Source of the DNA: Pseudotabrizicola algicola
GTDB taxonomy: Bacteria > Pseudomonadota > Alphaproteobacteria > Rhodobacterales > Rhodobacteraceae
NCBI RefSeq assembly: GCF_010915705.1
Contig: NZ_JAAIKE010000003.1
Coordinates: 124,001 to 188,000 of the forward strand
Reading direction: 5' to 3'
DNA: 64,000 bases
Position numbers and translations under genes: made by a program. Of the stretch, positions 26,646 through 35,213 are shown one piece after another; within the stretch, counting starts at the first letter, position 1, and each line of letters begins with the position of its first letter. The notes under the pieces are model-generated. The model was given only the letters and a program-made list of their open reading frames with translations, searched no databases and was not told the DNA's origin.

Positions 26646-27566
26646 ATGGATCATGTGCGCGACCTTGTGGGCTACAGCTCCGCATCGCCCGACATCTCCT
26701 GGCCAAATGGCGGGCGGGTCGCGGTCAACTTTGTTCTGAACTATGAAGAAGGGTCGGAATATTCGATCGGGGACGGCGACGGGAAATCCGACACCGTGCT
26801 GACCGAAGTTTCTGCCCCCCGCGTGCCGGTGGGCCAGCGCGATCTGGCCGCCGAGAGCATGTTTGAATATGGCAGCCGCGTCGGGTTCTGGCGGCTTTAC
26901 CGTCTGTTTCGCGAAGCGGGGCTGCCCATGACGGTGTTTGCCTCTGCCTTGGCGCTGGAGCGTCATCCAGAGGTGACGCAGGCCATCCGCGAAACGGATT
27001 GGGACATCGTTTGCCACGGCTGGCGCTGGGTTGAACACTACCTTCTGGATGAAGCGACCGAACGCGATCACATCGCGCGCGGCTATGAGGTGATCAAGCG
27101 TCTGGTCGGACGTTCCCCCGAGGGCTTCTATTGCCGCTACGGGCCTTCGAACGCCACCCGTCGGCTGGTCGTGGAACATGGCGGTTACAGCTATGATAGC
27201 GACGCCTATAACGATGATCTCCCATACTGGTGCTCGGTCGGGGGTCGCCCGCATCTTGTGATCCCGTATTCGCTTGTCACCAATGATGCCAAGCTGGTCG
27301 GCGGGCCGATGGTGACGGGCCGCGCCTTTGGCGAATTCCTTATCGACAGTTTCGAAGGCTTCGCTGCCGAAGCCCATCTGCACCCGCGCATGATGTCGGT
27401 GGGCATGCACACGCGTATTCTGGGTCATCCGGGGCGTCTGGCGGGCCTGCGCATGTTCATCGACCATGTGAAAGATCATAAGGAGGCATGGATTTGCCGG
27501 CGTAATGATCTTGCCCGCCACTGGCGCGCCCATGTTCCGCCGCCGACGGCAGAGGTCGCCGCATGA
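26646..27566 (+). CDS. puuE: PuuE-type allantoinase (polysaccharide-deacetylase fold)
   Basis: 306 aa from ATG 26646, 5 nt after the deacylase stop; the longer frame from 26598 lies inside that gene. The sequence follows the PuuE pattern closely: RDLVGY, FVLNYEEGSEYSIGDGD, SMFEYGSRVGFWRLYRLF, CHGWRWVEHYLL, YDSDAYNDDLPYW and SVGMHTRILGHPGRL. PuuE enzymes are allantoinases of the NodB fold, unrelated to amidohydrolase-type allantoinases. With AllA next door it suggests a ureide ring being opened and split, though the remaining purine-degradation genes are absent. Confidence 0.83.
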   Translation: MDHVRDLVGYSSASPDISWPNGGRVAVNFVLNYEEGSEYSIGDGDGKSDTVLTEVSAPRVPVGQRDLAAESMFEYGSRVGFWRLYRLFREAGLPMTVFASALALERHPEVTQAIRETDWDIVCHGWRWVEHYLLDEATERDHIARGYEVIKRLVGRSPEGFYCRYGPSNATRRLVVEHGGYSYDSDAYNDDLPYWCSVGGRPHLVIPYSLVTNDAKLVGGPMVTGRAFGEFLIDSFEGFAAEAHLHPRMMSVGMHTRILGHPGRLAGLRMFIDHVKDHKEAWICRRNDLARHWRAHVPPPTAEVAA

Positions 27567-28072
27567 TCCTCAGCCCGCAGCCAGCAGATGCCGCATCCTT
27601 CTTGCCGTTCGGCACCTTGGTCGAGAAGCCCGAGGTCGCAGGAGAGCGCCGCATGTTCAGCGATTGGCTGCCTGCGATCGACGGGCTGGCACTGCAGTTC
27701 CACCTGAACCATGTCGCGGCCTCCAGTCTGCCGCTTGCTCTGGCACAGGTCGAACGGCATCCGCATTCCGCACAGGTATTTCTGCCGGTGGATGTCTCAC
27801 GGTATCTGGTGGTTGTCATGCCCTCGTCGCCAGATGGCTCTCCTGACGTGGCGCAAGCCTGCTGCTTCGAAGTGCCGGGGTCGATCGGGGTCATCTATCG
27901 CCGCGATGTCTGGCACGCCGGGATGATGGTTCTGGACCGGGCGGGCAGCTTTGCCGTGCTTATGTCACGGGGCGCGGATCAGGATGATGTGTTTCTGCCC
28001 ATCCCGCCCCTTACCCTTGCACCTGCGGCGAACCAAGGGCCGCGTCTTACCAGAAACGGACATTCTGCATGA
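27563..28072 (+). CDS. allA: Ureidoglycolate lyase family protein (AllA)
   Basis: 169 aa, 4-nt overlap with the PuuE-like gene. Family markers include FLPFGTLVE near the N-terminus, FHLNHVAASSLPLALAQVERHPHSAQVFLPV (written in halves across residues about 45-75), and VIYRRDVWHAGMM, a cupin-like strand with a conserved His. AllA releases urea from ureidoglycolate to give glyoxylate. Here it may act on ureidoglycolate or on a related ureido acid produced by the neighbouring ring-opening enzyme. Overlaps the next gene by 4 nt. Confidence 0.83.
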   Translation: MILSPQPADAASFLPFGTLVEKPEVAGERRMFSDWLPAIDGLALQFHLNHVAASSLPLALAQVERHPHSAQVFLPVDVSRYLVVVMPSSPDGSPDVAQACCFEVPGSIGVIYRRDVWHAGMMVLDRAGSFAVLMSRGADQDDVFLPIPPLTLAPAANQGPRLTRNGHSA

Positions 28073-28971
28073 CCCACACACCTCGCCTGTTTGTTCCGCT
28101 TATCACGCCCTTTGCGCAAGACCTGTCGGTGGACGTGCCTCGGTTGCAAGCGGTCGCGCAGCGGATGCTGGACGATGGCGCCGACGGACTTGCGCCGTTT
28201 GGGACCACGTCCGAGGCAACCTCGATGAGCGTGGAAGAGCGCATCATGGCGCTGGAAGCGCTGGTAGAGGCGGGAATCGATCCGGGCTGCCTGATCCCCG
28301 GTACGGGTTGCGCCGCGCTGCCCGACACCATCCGTCTGACCAGACATGCCGTCTCTTTGGGGGCGCGCGGAACCCTGACCCTGCCGCCGTTCTTCTACAA
28401 ACCTCTGTCAGAAGAGGGTGTTTTCGCGGCCTATGCGCGGGTGATAGAAGCCGTCGGGCCGGGGCTGCGCCTGTTTCTGTACCACATTCCGCAAATGTCC
28501 GGCGTGCCGATCACCGTTGAACTCATCGGACGGCTGATGGATGCGTTTCCCGGAGTTGTCGCAGGGCTCAAGGACAGTTCGGGCAATTGGGACAACACCG
28601 CTGCCATCATCGCGGCCTTCCCCGAGATCGAAACCTATTCTGCATCCGAGGCGCTTTTGGTGCGCAATGTTGCGGCAGGGGGCGCGGGGTGCATCAGCGC
28701 CAGTGCGAATATCAACGCGCATGGCATCGCGGCGCTGATCCGCGGGCTTGGAACGCCGGATGAGGCCGCCTTGCTTGCCGATGCCGCGGCCATTCGGGGT
28801 CTGTGCGAAAAGCTGCCGCTGATTCCCGGCGTAAAGGCCATCGTTGCAAGGCGCATGAAGGATGATGCCTATGCCCGAGTGCGCCCGCCCCTCGTGGCGG
28901 TGGGCCAAGATCATTCCGTCGCGGTAGCCGCCGTCGCCGCACGTAGCTATGGAGAGAGTGCAAGTGTCTGA
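28069..28971 (+). CDS. Dihydrodipicolinate synthase/N-acetylneuraminate lyase family aldolase
   Basis: 300 aa class I aldolase of the DapA/NanA family: substrate loop GTTSEAT at 46-52, catalytic Tyr138 (LYHIPQMSG) and Schiff-base Lys168 (GLKDSSGNW). The biosynthetic DapA has GTTGES; the change and the catabolic context point to a 2-keto-acid aldolase, probably yielding pyruvate. Followed by the GntR gene with overlapping reading frames. Confidence 0.88.
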   Translation: MTHTPRLFVPLITPFAQDLSVDVPRLQAVAQRMLDDGADGLAPFGTTSEATSMSVEERIMALEALVEAGIDPGCLIPGTGCAALPDTIRLTRHAVSLGARGTLTLPPFFYKPLSEEGVFAAYARVIEAVGPGLRLFLYHIPQMSGVPITVELIGRLMDAFPGVVAGLKDSSGNWDNTAAIIAAFPEIETYSASEALLVRNVAAGGAGCISASANINAHGIAALIRGLGTPDEAALLADAAAIRGLCEKLPLIPGVKAIVARRMKDDAYARVRPPLVAVGQDHSVAVAAVAARSYGESASV

Positions 28972-29674
28972 TCCGATTTCCGGCCAAATGGCCCAAGCGC
29001 TGGATATGTCCGCGCCCGACCTGTCGCCCATCGAGCAGACTCCGCTCAAGGTGCAGATCGCAGACCGTCTGCGGCGTGCCATCATCACCGGCAAGATGCG
29101 CCCCGGTGCCGTGCTGGTGGAAACGGCCCTTGCAGATCAGATGAATGTCAGCCGTGCACCGATCCGCGAGGCGATCCAGATTCTGGAATCGGACGGGCTG
29201 GTGGAAACCGTCGCCTATAAGGGCAAGCGGGTAAAGCCGCTGACCGTGCGAGAGGTCACCGAAACCTTCGAAATGCGCCAGCTGTACGAGGTTCTGGCCG
29301 TGCGCCGCATCATCGCGGGCGGGGTGGATGTGCAGGCCCTGCATCGCCCCTGTGCCGATATGGTCGAGGCCGCCGAGGCGGGCGACCGTGAAAGCCTTGT
29401 GGCGGGGGACGAGCGGTTTCACCGGACGCTGATCCGACTGGCCGATCACGATCTGCTGTTGCAGACGTGGAACAGCATCTACATGCGCGTTCACCAGATC
29501 ATGGCGCTGCGTAACGACCGCAAGGTGCCACTCGTCGATATTGCGGCGAACCACCTGCCCATCATCCGCGCCCTCGAAAAGCGGGATCTTGAAGCGGCGG
29601 TGGCCCTGATGTCGGAACACACGCGGGCGCTGAATGACTTCGACCCGGCCAAAATCGTGCAGGACCCGGCATGA
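28964..29674 (+). CDS. GntR-family regulator with FCD domain
   Basis: 236 aa if started at GTG 28964 (GGAG 9 nt upstream); ATG 28949 is an alternative that adds 5 residues. Winged HTH about 25-90 (LRRAIITGKMRPGAVLVETALADQ and SRAPIREAI, DGLVETVAYKGKRV), then an all-helical FCD domain with the metal-ligand pattern D-x3-H (DERFH), a His in NHLPII and one in SEHTRAL. Such regulators are usually repressors released by a small acid from the pathway. The palindromes at 22.37, 42.66 and 47.22 kb are its probable operators. Confidence 0.92.
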   Translation: MSDPISGQMAQALDMSAPDLSPIEQTPLKVQIADRLRRAIITGKMRPGAVLVETALADQMNVSRAPIREAIQILESDGLVETVAYKGKRVKPLTVREVTETFEMRQLYEVLAVRRIIAGGVDVQALHRPCADMVEAAEAGDRESLVAGDERFHRTLIRLADHDLLLQTWNSIYMRVHQIMALRNDRKVPLVDIAANHLPIIRALEKRDLEAAVALMSEHTRALNDFDPAKIVQDPA

Positions 29675-30582
29675 TGGAAAGCCGTGTTCTGATCACCGGA
29701 GCAGGGGGCTTTGTCGGCAGCGCGCTGTCGACAGGGTTTGCAGCCTTGGGGTGGCAGGTCACGGCAATGGACATCGGCTTTGACAGCCACACGGCGGACC
29801 GGTTGTGCGGGTGCGAGTTGATCTCGGTCGATCTGGGGTCAACTGCCGCGCCTGACTTGCCGCGCTTCGATCTGGTTATTCATGCCGCTGCGCTGACGAC
29901 CGATGCCGAGGCTCTGGGCATCACGCCGGCGGAGCATCTGGCACGCAACATCCAGCCCTTGCTTGCAGTGACGCAGATGGCGGCGCTCTGCCCGCCGGGG
30001 GCCTTCGTGTTCCTGTCCTCCAGCGGCGTCTTCGACGGCACCGAGGGATGCCCTGATCTGACGGATCGGTGTCTTCCCGCCGGTCTTGCCCCATATGCGG
30101 CGGCCAAGCGCACAGGAGAGCTTCTTGCGGTCTCTGCGCTTGCCGGTTCTTGCGCCGTGCATGTGTTGCGGCTGGGCTATATTTACGGCCCCGATGAGGT
30201 GTCACGGCCCAGCCGCGCGCGGGTTTCGGTGGTTGCAGCGATGATCGCTGCCGCGCGCGCCGGACAGCCGTTGCCACTGCGCAGCGACGATCCGCGTCGG
30301 GACTGGACCTTTGCCCCCGATCTTGCCCCCGCCATCGCGGCGCTGGTCGCAGCGCCTGCGGCGCGCGGTCCGCTGCACTTTGGCAGCACTCACATCCTGC
30401 ATGACAGCGCGTTGGCTGCCCTCATTGCACGCCATTTCGGCACCTTGCGCCTGTCGCGCGTGGCCTCCACCGGGGCGAAACCGCCGATGGTGGCAAGCAG
30501 CATCCCGGCGCTCTGCGGGTTCCGCTGGACACCGCTGGAAGAAGGTATCGCTGCCCTGTGCCGGCAAGAGGTGGCGGCATGA
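29671..30582 (+). CDS. NAD-dependent epimerase/dehydratase (extended SDR)
   Basis: 303 aa, 4-nt overlaps on both sides. Nucleotide motif ITGAGGFVGSA at about 8-18, catalytic Ser (FLSSSGVFDG) and the YxxxK pair in PYAAAKRTGE. Extended SDRs with this layout act on nucleotide sugars or free sugar acids (for example uronate dehydrogenase or D-erythronate dehydrogenase). With two Gfo/Idh/MocA proteins and an aldolase near, a sugar-acid or sugar-derived moiety of the substrate is plausible. Confidence 0.85.
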   Translation: MMESRVLITGAGGFVGSALSTGFAALGWQVTAMDIGFDSHTADRLCGCELISVDLGSTAAPDLPRFDLVIHAAALTTDAEALGITPAEHLARNIQPLLAVTQMAALCPPGAFVFLSSSGVFDGTEGCPDLTDRCLPAGLAPYAAAKRTGELLAVSALAGSCAVHVLRLGYIYGPDEVSRPSRARVSVVAAMIAAARAGQPLPLRSDDPRRDWTFAPDLAPAIAALVAAPAARGPLHFGSTHILHDSALAALIARHFGTLRLSRVASTGAKPPMVASSIPALCGFRWTPLEEGIAALCRQEVAA

Positions 30583-31664
30583 CAGACCTGCGCGTCATCC
30601 TCGTCGGTCTTGGGGCGCGGTCGCGTGTGTGGCGACGTGTTCTGGCCAATGATCCGAGCAGCCGGATTGTGGGGGTGGTTGATACCGATGCCGCCAATCT
30701 TGCTGCGGCGCTGGCCGAACTGCCGGATGCCGTCGGTGGCCGCGCGCTGGAGGAGGTGGCCGAGCGGGTGGATGCGGATGCCGTTATCCTGATCACCCCG
30801 CCGGGCGGTCGCGAAGCACAGATTGCGGCGGCCTGTGCAGCCAGGCTCGCAATCCTCGCGGAAAAGCCGCTTGCCGATACCTTTGCCGCTGCGCAGGCCC
30901 ATACTGCGCGCGCCGCCGCTGCAGGGGTGCCGCTGAGTGTCGGGTTGAACTTTCGCTACATGCCGGTGACCCGCGCGCTCAAGGCGCTTTTCGCCGATGA
31001 CAGGCTTGGCCAGCCGGAAATCGGGCGCTTTCTTTATGAACGCTGGCGCGACGGGCGGCAGGCGCGACTGAACAAATACCCGCTGACGATGGATCAACCC
31101 ATGCTCTGGGAACAGTCGATCCATCACTTTGATCTGATGCGTTTTGTCTATGGCCGCGAGCCGGTGGCGATTGCCGCGCGGACGTGGAACCCGTCCTGGT
31201 CGATGTATGCGGGCGATGCCAATGTCGCGGCCCTCATCAGCTTTGAAGGCGGGCTTGAAGTGACCTATCAGGGCACTTGGGCCGCCAACTGGGATCACCT
31301 TGGCTTTGACTGGCGCAGCGATTGCCCGGGAGGCATCGCCGTTCAGCGCGATATGTTCGGCGATCTGGCCTATGCCCGCCGCGACGACAAGACGCTCACC
31401 CAGGTGGACCTGCCGCATTTCGAGACGTGGATCGATGATGCGGCAGGGCTCTGGGCCGAGTTTGCCGCCCATCTGCGCGGTGCAGGGCCTCTGCCTTGCC
31501 CCGCAACCGACCATCTGAATTCGCTCCGCATGGTGGAGGCCTGCATCCGCGCAGCCGCCACCGGCCAAACAATAACCTTGAATGCCCCGACCGTGGCTGC
31601 GGAGCCGAGCGGGGCCGCCCTCGATACTTCCAACAGTTCCCCAACAGAGAGGATGACACAATGA
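30579..31664 (+). CDS. Gfo/Idh/MocA oxidoreductase (paralogue of 46128-47186)
   Basis: 361 aa from ATG 30579 (ATGA overlap). Rossmann N-terminus (VILVGLGARSRVWRRVL), the EKP motif in LAEKPLADTF, and a C-terminal alpha/beta sheet with VGLNFRYMPV, QSIHHFDLMRF and TWNPSWSMYAGDAN. The last three segments are closely shared with the oxidoreductase at 46128-47186. These enzymes oxidise or epimerise sugar or inositol hydroxyls with NAD(P). Its stop overlaps the start of the binding-protein gene. Confidence 0.9.
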   Translation: MTDLRVILVGLGARSRVWRRVLANDPSSRIVGVVDTDAANLAAALAELPDAVGGRALEEVAERVDADAVILITPPGGREAQIAAACAARLAILAEKPLADTFAAAQAHTARAAAAGVPLSVGLNFRYMPVTRALKALFADDRLGQPEIGRFLYERWRDGRQARLNKYPLTMDQPMLWEQSIHHFDLMRFVYGREPVAIAARTWNPSWSMYAGDANVAALISFEGGLEVTYQGTWAANWDHLGFDWRSDCPGGIAVQRDMFGDLAYARRDDKTLTQVDLPHFETWIDDAAGLWAEFAAHLRGAGPLPCPATDHLNSLRMVEACIRAAATGQTITLNAPTVAAEPSGAALDTSNSSPTERMTQ

Positions 31665-33214
31665 CACGGCTAAGACATCTTGCTGTCGCAGGCGCATCCG
31701 GCCTGCTTCTGGCGACAACGGCGGCGATTGCGCAGCCGGCCGATGATACCATCGTGGTGGGCCTGAGCGCCGATATCACCACCTTCGAGCCTGCCAATAT
31801 CTCGTCGCGCGACAACGCGAACATTGCGCGCCACATTTTCGGCACGCTTTACACCATCAGCGGTGATGGAGAGGTTTCGCCCGATCTGGCCGAAAATCTC
31901 GAGATTTCCGAAGATGGCCTGAATTACGTCTACACCTTGCGCGAAGGTCTGACCTGCCATGATGGCGAGGCGCTGACTGCCGAAGACGCGGCCTACAGCT
32001 TCAACCGCGCCAAGGACCCTGCAAATGCCTTTACCGGCAACACGCCAGGTTTCGTGTTCTCGTCCATCGGCTTCCAATCCGCCGAGGCGCTGGATGATCG
32101 CCGCGTGCAGATCACCCTGGGGGCCAAGAACCCGATTGCCTTTGGTCTGCTGGCCGAGGTCTACATCCACTGCAAGGACAGCTATGAGGCAATGTCGCTC
32201 GACCAAGCGGCCTCATCGCCGATTGGCTCTGGCCCATACAAGCTGGCAAGCTGGGCCAAAGGGTCCGAGGTGGTGCTCGAAAAGGTGGGTGAGCCTGCCA
32301 AGATGGACAGGATCGTCTGGCGGATCATTCCCGAGGCATCCACCCGTTCGGCAGAGCTTATCGCCGGCAACGTCGATATCATCACCAACGTGGCACCGGA
32401 CCAGATCGATGCTGTGAACGCGTCGGGCAACGCCAAGGTTCAGGCGGTGCAGGGCACGCGCCGCATGTATGTCGGTTTCAACCTTTCGGAAGAATTCGCC
32501 GCCATGCCGGGGGGCGATGCCATTCAAGACCCAGCCGTGCGCCGTGCGCTGCAATATGCGGTCGACGTTCCGACCATCTGCAAGCAGCTGCTGAATTTCG
32601 AATGCGTGCGCGCAACTGGCATCGTGAACCCGCAAAATGCCAACCAGTCGCTCACGCCTTATCCGTATGATCCGGACATGGCCGAAAAGCTGCTGGATGA
32701 GGCTGGCTGGCCGCGTGCAGCAGATGGCACCCGCTTCTCCATCCGCTTTCAGGCGGGTCGTGGTCGTTACCTGAACGACCAGAACGTGGTGCTGGCGATT
32801 GCCCAGTATCTGGAAGACGTGGGCCTGAAGGTCGAAGTTGACCTGATGGAATGGGCGTCGGTCTATGTGCCGCTGATCCGCGAGCGCAATGTCGGGCCGC
32901 TGTTCTTCCTTGGCTCGGGTGGTGCGTTGTGGAGCCCGCTCTACGACATGACCGACCTCGCCCGGGTTGAATCCGGCACCAACTACACCCACTGGAACGA
33001 CGAGCGCTGGTTCAGCCGCTGGGCCGATATTGCCGCCGCCACCACGCCGGAAGAAACCCGCAAGATCGTGGATGAGATGTTGCAGGTGTTCTACGATGAT
33101 GGCCCTTGGCTGCACCTCTACTTCCAGCCGGATTTCTATGGCGTGAGTGAGCGTGTCGACTTCGTCGCCCGGCCTGACGAAAAGGTCTATCTGTTCAACA
33201 CGGGTCTGAAGTGA
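31661..33214 (+). CDS. dppA: Peptide/nickel-type ABC substrate-binding protein (copy 1)
   Basis: 517 aa from ATG 31661, with GAGAGGA upstream and a 4-nt overlap with the previous stop. Sec signal peptide with probable cleavage after AIA (residue 24). SBP family 5 features: DITTFEPANIS, LTCHDGEALTAEDAAYSFNRA, GSGPYKLASW, ASTRSAELIAGNVDI and ADGTRFSIRF. Periplasmic capture of a peptide-like solute for DppBC-DppDF. A paralogue lies at 42792-44354 with the same two cysteine contexts (LTC.DGE and IHCKDSYE). A strong hairpin follows the stop codon. Confidence 0.93.
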   Translation: MTRLRHLAVAGASGLLLATTAAIAQPADDTIVVGLSADITTFEPANISSRDNANIARHIFGTLYTISGDGEVSPDLAENLEISEDGLNYVYTLREGLTCHDGEALTAEDAAYSFNRAKDPANAFTGNTPGFVFSSIGFQSAEALDDRRVQITLGAKNPIAFGLLAEVYIHCKDSYEAMSLDQAASSPIGSGPYKLASWAKGSEVVLEKVGEPAKMDRIVWRIIPEASTRSAELIAGNVDIITNVAPDQIDAVNASGNAKVQAVQGTRRMYVGFNLSEEFAAMPGGDAIQDPAVRRALQYAVDVPTICKQLLNFECVRATGIVNPQNANQSLTPYPYDPDMAEKLLDEAGWPRAADGTRFSIRFQAGRGRYLNDQNVVLAIAQYLEDVGLKVEVDLMEWASVYVPLIRERNVGPLFFLGSGGALWSPLYDMTDLARVESGTNYTHWNDERWFSRWADIAAATTPEETRKIVDEMLQVFYDDGPWLHLYFQPDFYGVSERVDFVARPDEKVYLFNTGLK

Positions 33215-33225
33215 TCTGACCCCCG

Positions 33226-33254
33226 GCCGCGCGGGCGCATTGCCCCCGCGCGGC
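33226..33254 (+). terminator. Perfect GC hairpin after the binding-protein gene
   Basis: A 10-bp perfect stem (GCCGCGCGGG at 33226-33235 with CCCGCGCGGC at 33245-33254) and a 9-nt loop, 12 nt after the stop and 38 nt before dppB. No U-tract follows, so it is more likely an mRNA-stabilising or partial read-through structure that raises binding-protein expression above that of the permeases. Confidence 0.65.
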
Positions 33255-33291
33255 ACCCCTCCTCCTCCTCAATATCCAAAGGACTGCCCCG

Positions 33292-34266
33292 ATGTGGACG
33301 TTCATCGCCCGTCGCTTGCTGCAAAGCGTGATCGTGATCTTTGGCGTAACCCTGATCAGTTTCGTCGCCCTGCAGATCGGGGGCGATCCGACGTATCTGT
33401 TCGTCTCGGAGCGTGCGACCGAAGAAGAAATCGCCATGGTGCGAGAGGCGCTAGGTTTCGACAAACCGCTCCACATCCAGTATCTGACCTATCTGGGCAA
33501 TGTCGCGCAGGGTGAGTTCGGAAATTCGCTGAGCTATCGGCAGCCCGCGATGGATATTGTGCTTGGCGCTCTGCCCGCAACGATCGAGTTGACGATCTTT
33601 GCGCTCACCTTTGCCATCGGTCTTGCGATCCCCTTCGGCGTTTTTGCCGCGCTGTATCGCGGAACGCCTGTCGATGGCGGCATCATGACGATGGCCATGT
33701 TCGGCCAGTCGATCCCGAACTTCTGGCTGGGGATCATGATGATCCTGTTCTTCGGACTTTACCTGCGCTGGTTTCCGATTTCGGGCCATGTCCCCTTCCT
33801 GATGCCCCTGCTGCAAGGAGAGGTCGCGACCGCGTTCAGCAACCTGCCGAAAACGCTGTATTACCTTATCATGCCGGGGATTGCCGTCGGGTTCTATTCC
33901 CTGTCACGCAACGCCCGCCTTGTGCGCTCGTCGATGCTCGAAGTGCTGGGGCAGGACTACGTGCGCACGGCACGGTCCAAGGGGCTGACAGAGCGCAGCG
34001 TGGTGGTGCATCACGCCCTGCGGAATGCGTGGCTGCCGGTCGTCACGATGGTGGGCCTCGAGTTCGGCTTTCTTCTCGGGGGCGTCGTCGTGATCGAGAC
34101 GGTGTTCAGCTATCCGGGCATCGGCCGCTTGGTGTTCAACTCGATCAACCAGCGCGACATTCCGGTGGTTCAGGCCGCCGTGATCGTGCTGTCGCTGATC
34201 TTCATAAGCCTCAATCTGCTGGTCGATCTGGTCTACGCCAAGATTGACCCGCGCGTGAAATTGTAA
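33292..34266 (+). CDS. dppB: Peptide-type ABC permease (DppB family)
   Basis: 324 aa with AAGGA 9 nt before ATG. Six predicted membrane segments; N-terminus typical of DppB (FIARRLLQSVIVIFGVTLISF), the cytoplasmic EAA loop (DYVRTARSKGLTERSVVVHHALRN) and C-terminal LVDLVYAKIDPRVK. Forms the transmembrane channel with DppC. Located in the plus operon, whereas its presumed ATPases are encoded 20 kb away in the divergent operon. Confidence 0.93.
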   Translation: MWTFIARRLLQSVIVIFGVTLISFVALQIGGDPTYLFVSERATEEEIAMVREALGFDKPLHIQYLTYLGNVAQGEFGNSLSYRQPAMDIVLGALPATIELTIFALTFAIGLAIPFGVFAALYRGTPVDGGIMTMAMFGQSIPNFWLGIMMILFFGLYLRWFPISGHVPFLMPLLQGEVATAFSNLPKTLYYLIMPGIAVGFYSLSRNARLVRSSMLEVLGQDYVRTARSKGLTERSVVVHHALRNAWLPVVTMVGLEFGFLLGGVVVIETVFSYPGIGRLVFNSINQRDIPVVQAAVIVLSLIFISLNLLVDLVYAKIDPRVKL

Positions 34267-34276
34267 GGAGGCGGAC

Positions 34277-35203
34277 ATGACTGATGTGACATCGGATGGT
34301 CTGACAACTTTGGCCCCTGAACGCGGATCGAACTTCTCGCGTGAACTCCGCCGTGCAGGACGCAGCATGGTCGCGGCGAAATGGCCGGTTCTGGCCCTGC
34401 TCATTCTTCTCGTTGTGGTCATTGTCGCCATCTTCGGGCCGATGATCGCGCCCTTGGACCCGAACCGCCAGAACATCATGCTTCGCTTGGCCGAGCCGAT
34501 GGGAGAGGGCCCCCGCGGCGCAACCTTCTGGCTCGGATCTGATGCCCTTGGCCGGGACGTGTTTTCCCGTTTGCTCTACGGCGCGCGGATATCGCTTCTG
34601 GTCGGCGTCTGCGCGATTGCGGTGGGGGGCACTATCGGCGTGGTCGCCGGCTTGGTGTCGGGCTATTTCGGAGGATGGGTCGATGATGTGATCATGCGGC
34701 TCGGCGACATCCAGCTTGCGTTTCCCTTCATCCTGCTCGCCATCATGTTTCTTGTCGTGTTGGGGCCGGGGGTCATCAACCTGATCCTGGTGCTCGGCAT
34801 CGGCCAATGGGTGACCTATGCCCGCATCGTGCGCGGCCAGACCCTTTCGCTGCGCGAAAAAGAGTTCGTCGAGGCGGCGCGTGCCTTGGGGGACAGCACA
34901 TCATCCATCATTTTCCGCACCATCCTGCCGAATATCGTGGCTCCTTTGACGGTGATCGCCTCGTTCAATGTGGCATCCGTCATTCTTGCCGAGGCATCCT
35001 TGTCTTTCCTCGGGCTTGGTGTGCCACCATCCGTCCCGACATGGGGCAGCATGCTTGCTGAAAGCCGCGAGCAACTGATTGCAAACAAATGGTGGCTGGC
35101 CATTTTCCCCGGCCTCGCCATCGTGCTGACCGTGCTCAGCTTCAACATCATCGGGGACTGGCTGCGGGACTTTCTTGACCCGCGCCTCAAGGAAAGACGC
35201 TGA
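34277..35203 (+). CDS. dppC: Peptide-type ABC permease (DppC family)
   Basis: 308 aa, 10 nt after dppB with an AAGGAGG ribosome binding site. Features of DppC: a first membrane segment at about 35-57 preceded by a cytoplasmic tail, GSDALGRDVFSRLLYGARISL, the EAA loop (EFVEAARALGDSTSSIIFRTILPN) and the C-terminal FNIIGDWLRDFLDPRLK. Partner of DppB. Confidence 0.93.
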   Translation: MTDVTSDGLTTLAPERGSNFSRELRRAGRSMVAAKWPVLALLILLVVVIVAIFGPMIAPLDPNRQNIMLRLAEPMGEGPRGATFWLGSDALGRDVFSRLLYGARISLLVGVCAIAVGGTIGVVAGLVSGYFGGWVDDVIMRLGDIQLAFPFILLAIMFLVVLGPGVINLILVLGIGQWVTYARIVRGQTLSLREKEFVEAARALGDSTSSIIFRTILPNIVAPLTVIASFNVASVILAEASLSFLGLGVPPSVPTWGSMLAESREQLIANKWWLAIFPGLAIVLTVLSFNIIGDWLRDFLDPRLKERR

Positions 35204-35213
35204 GGGAGTGACC

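Noticed and set aside
29726-29733. TGTCGACA inside the epimerase gene as a fourth operator
   Set aside because: Lies within coding sequence, lacks the ATACAAT-like flank and is explained by codons.
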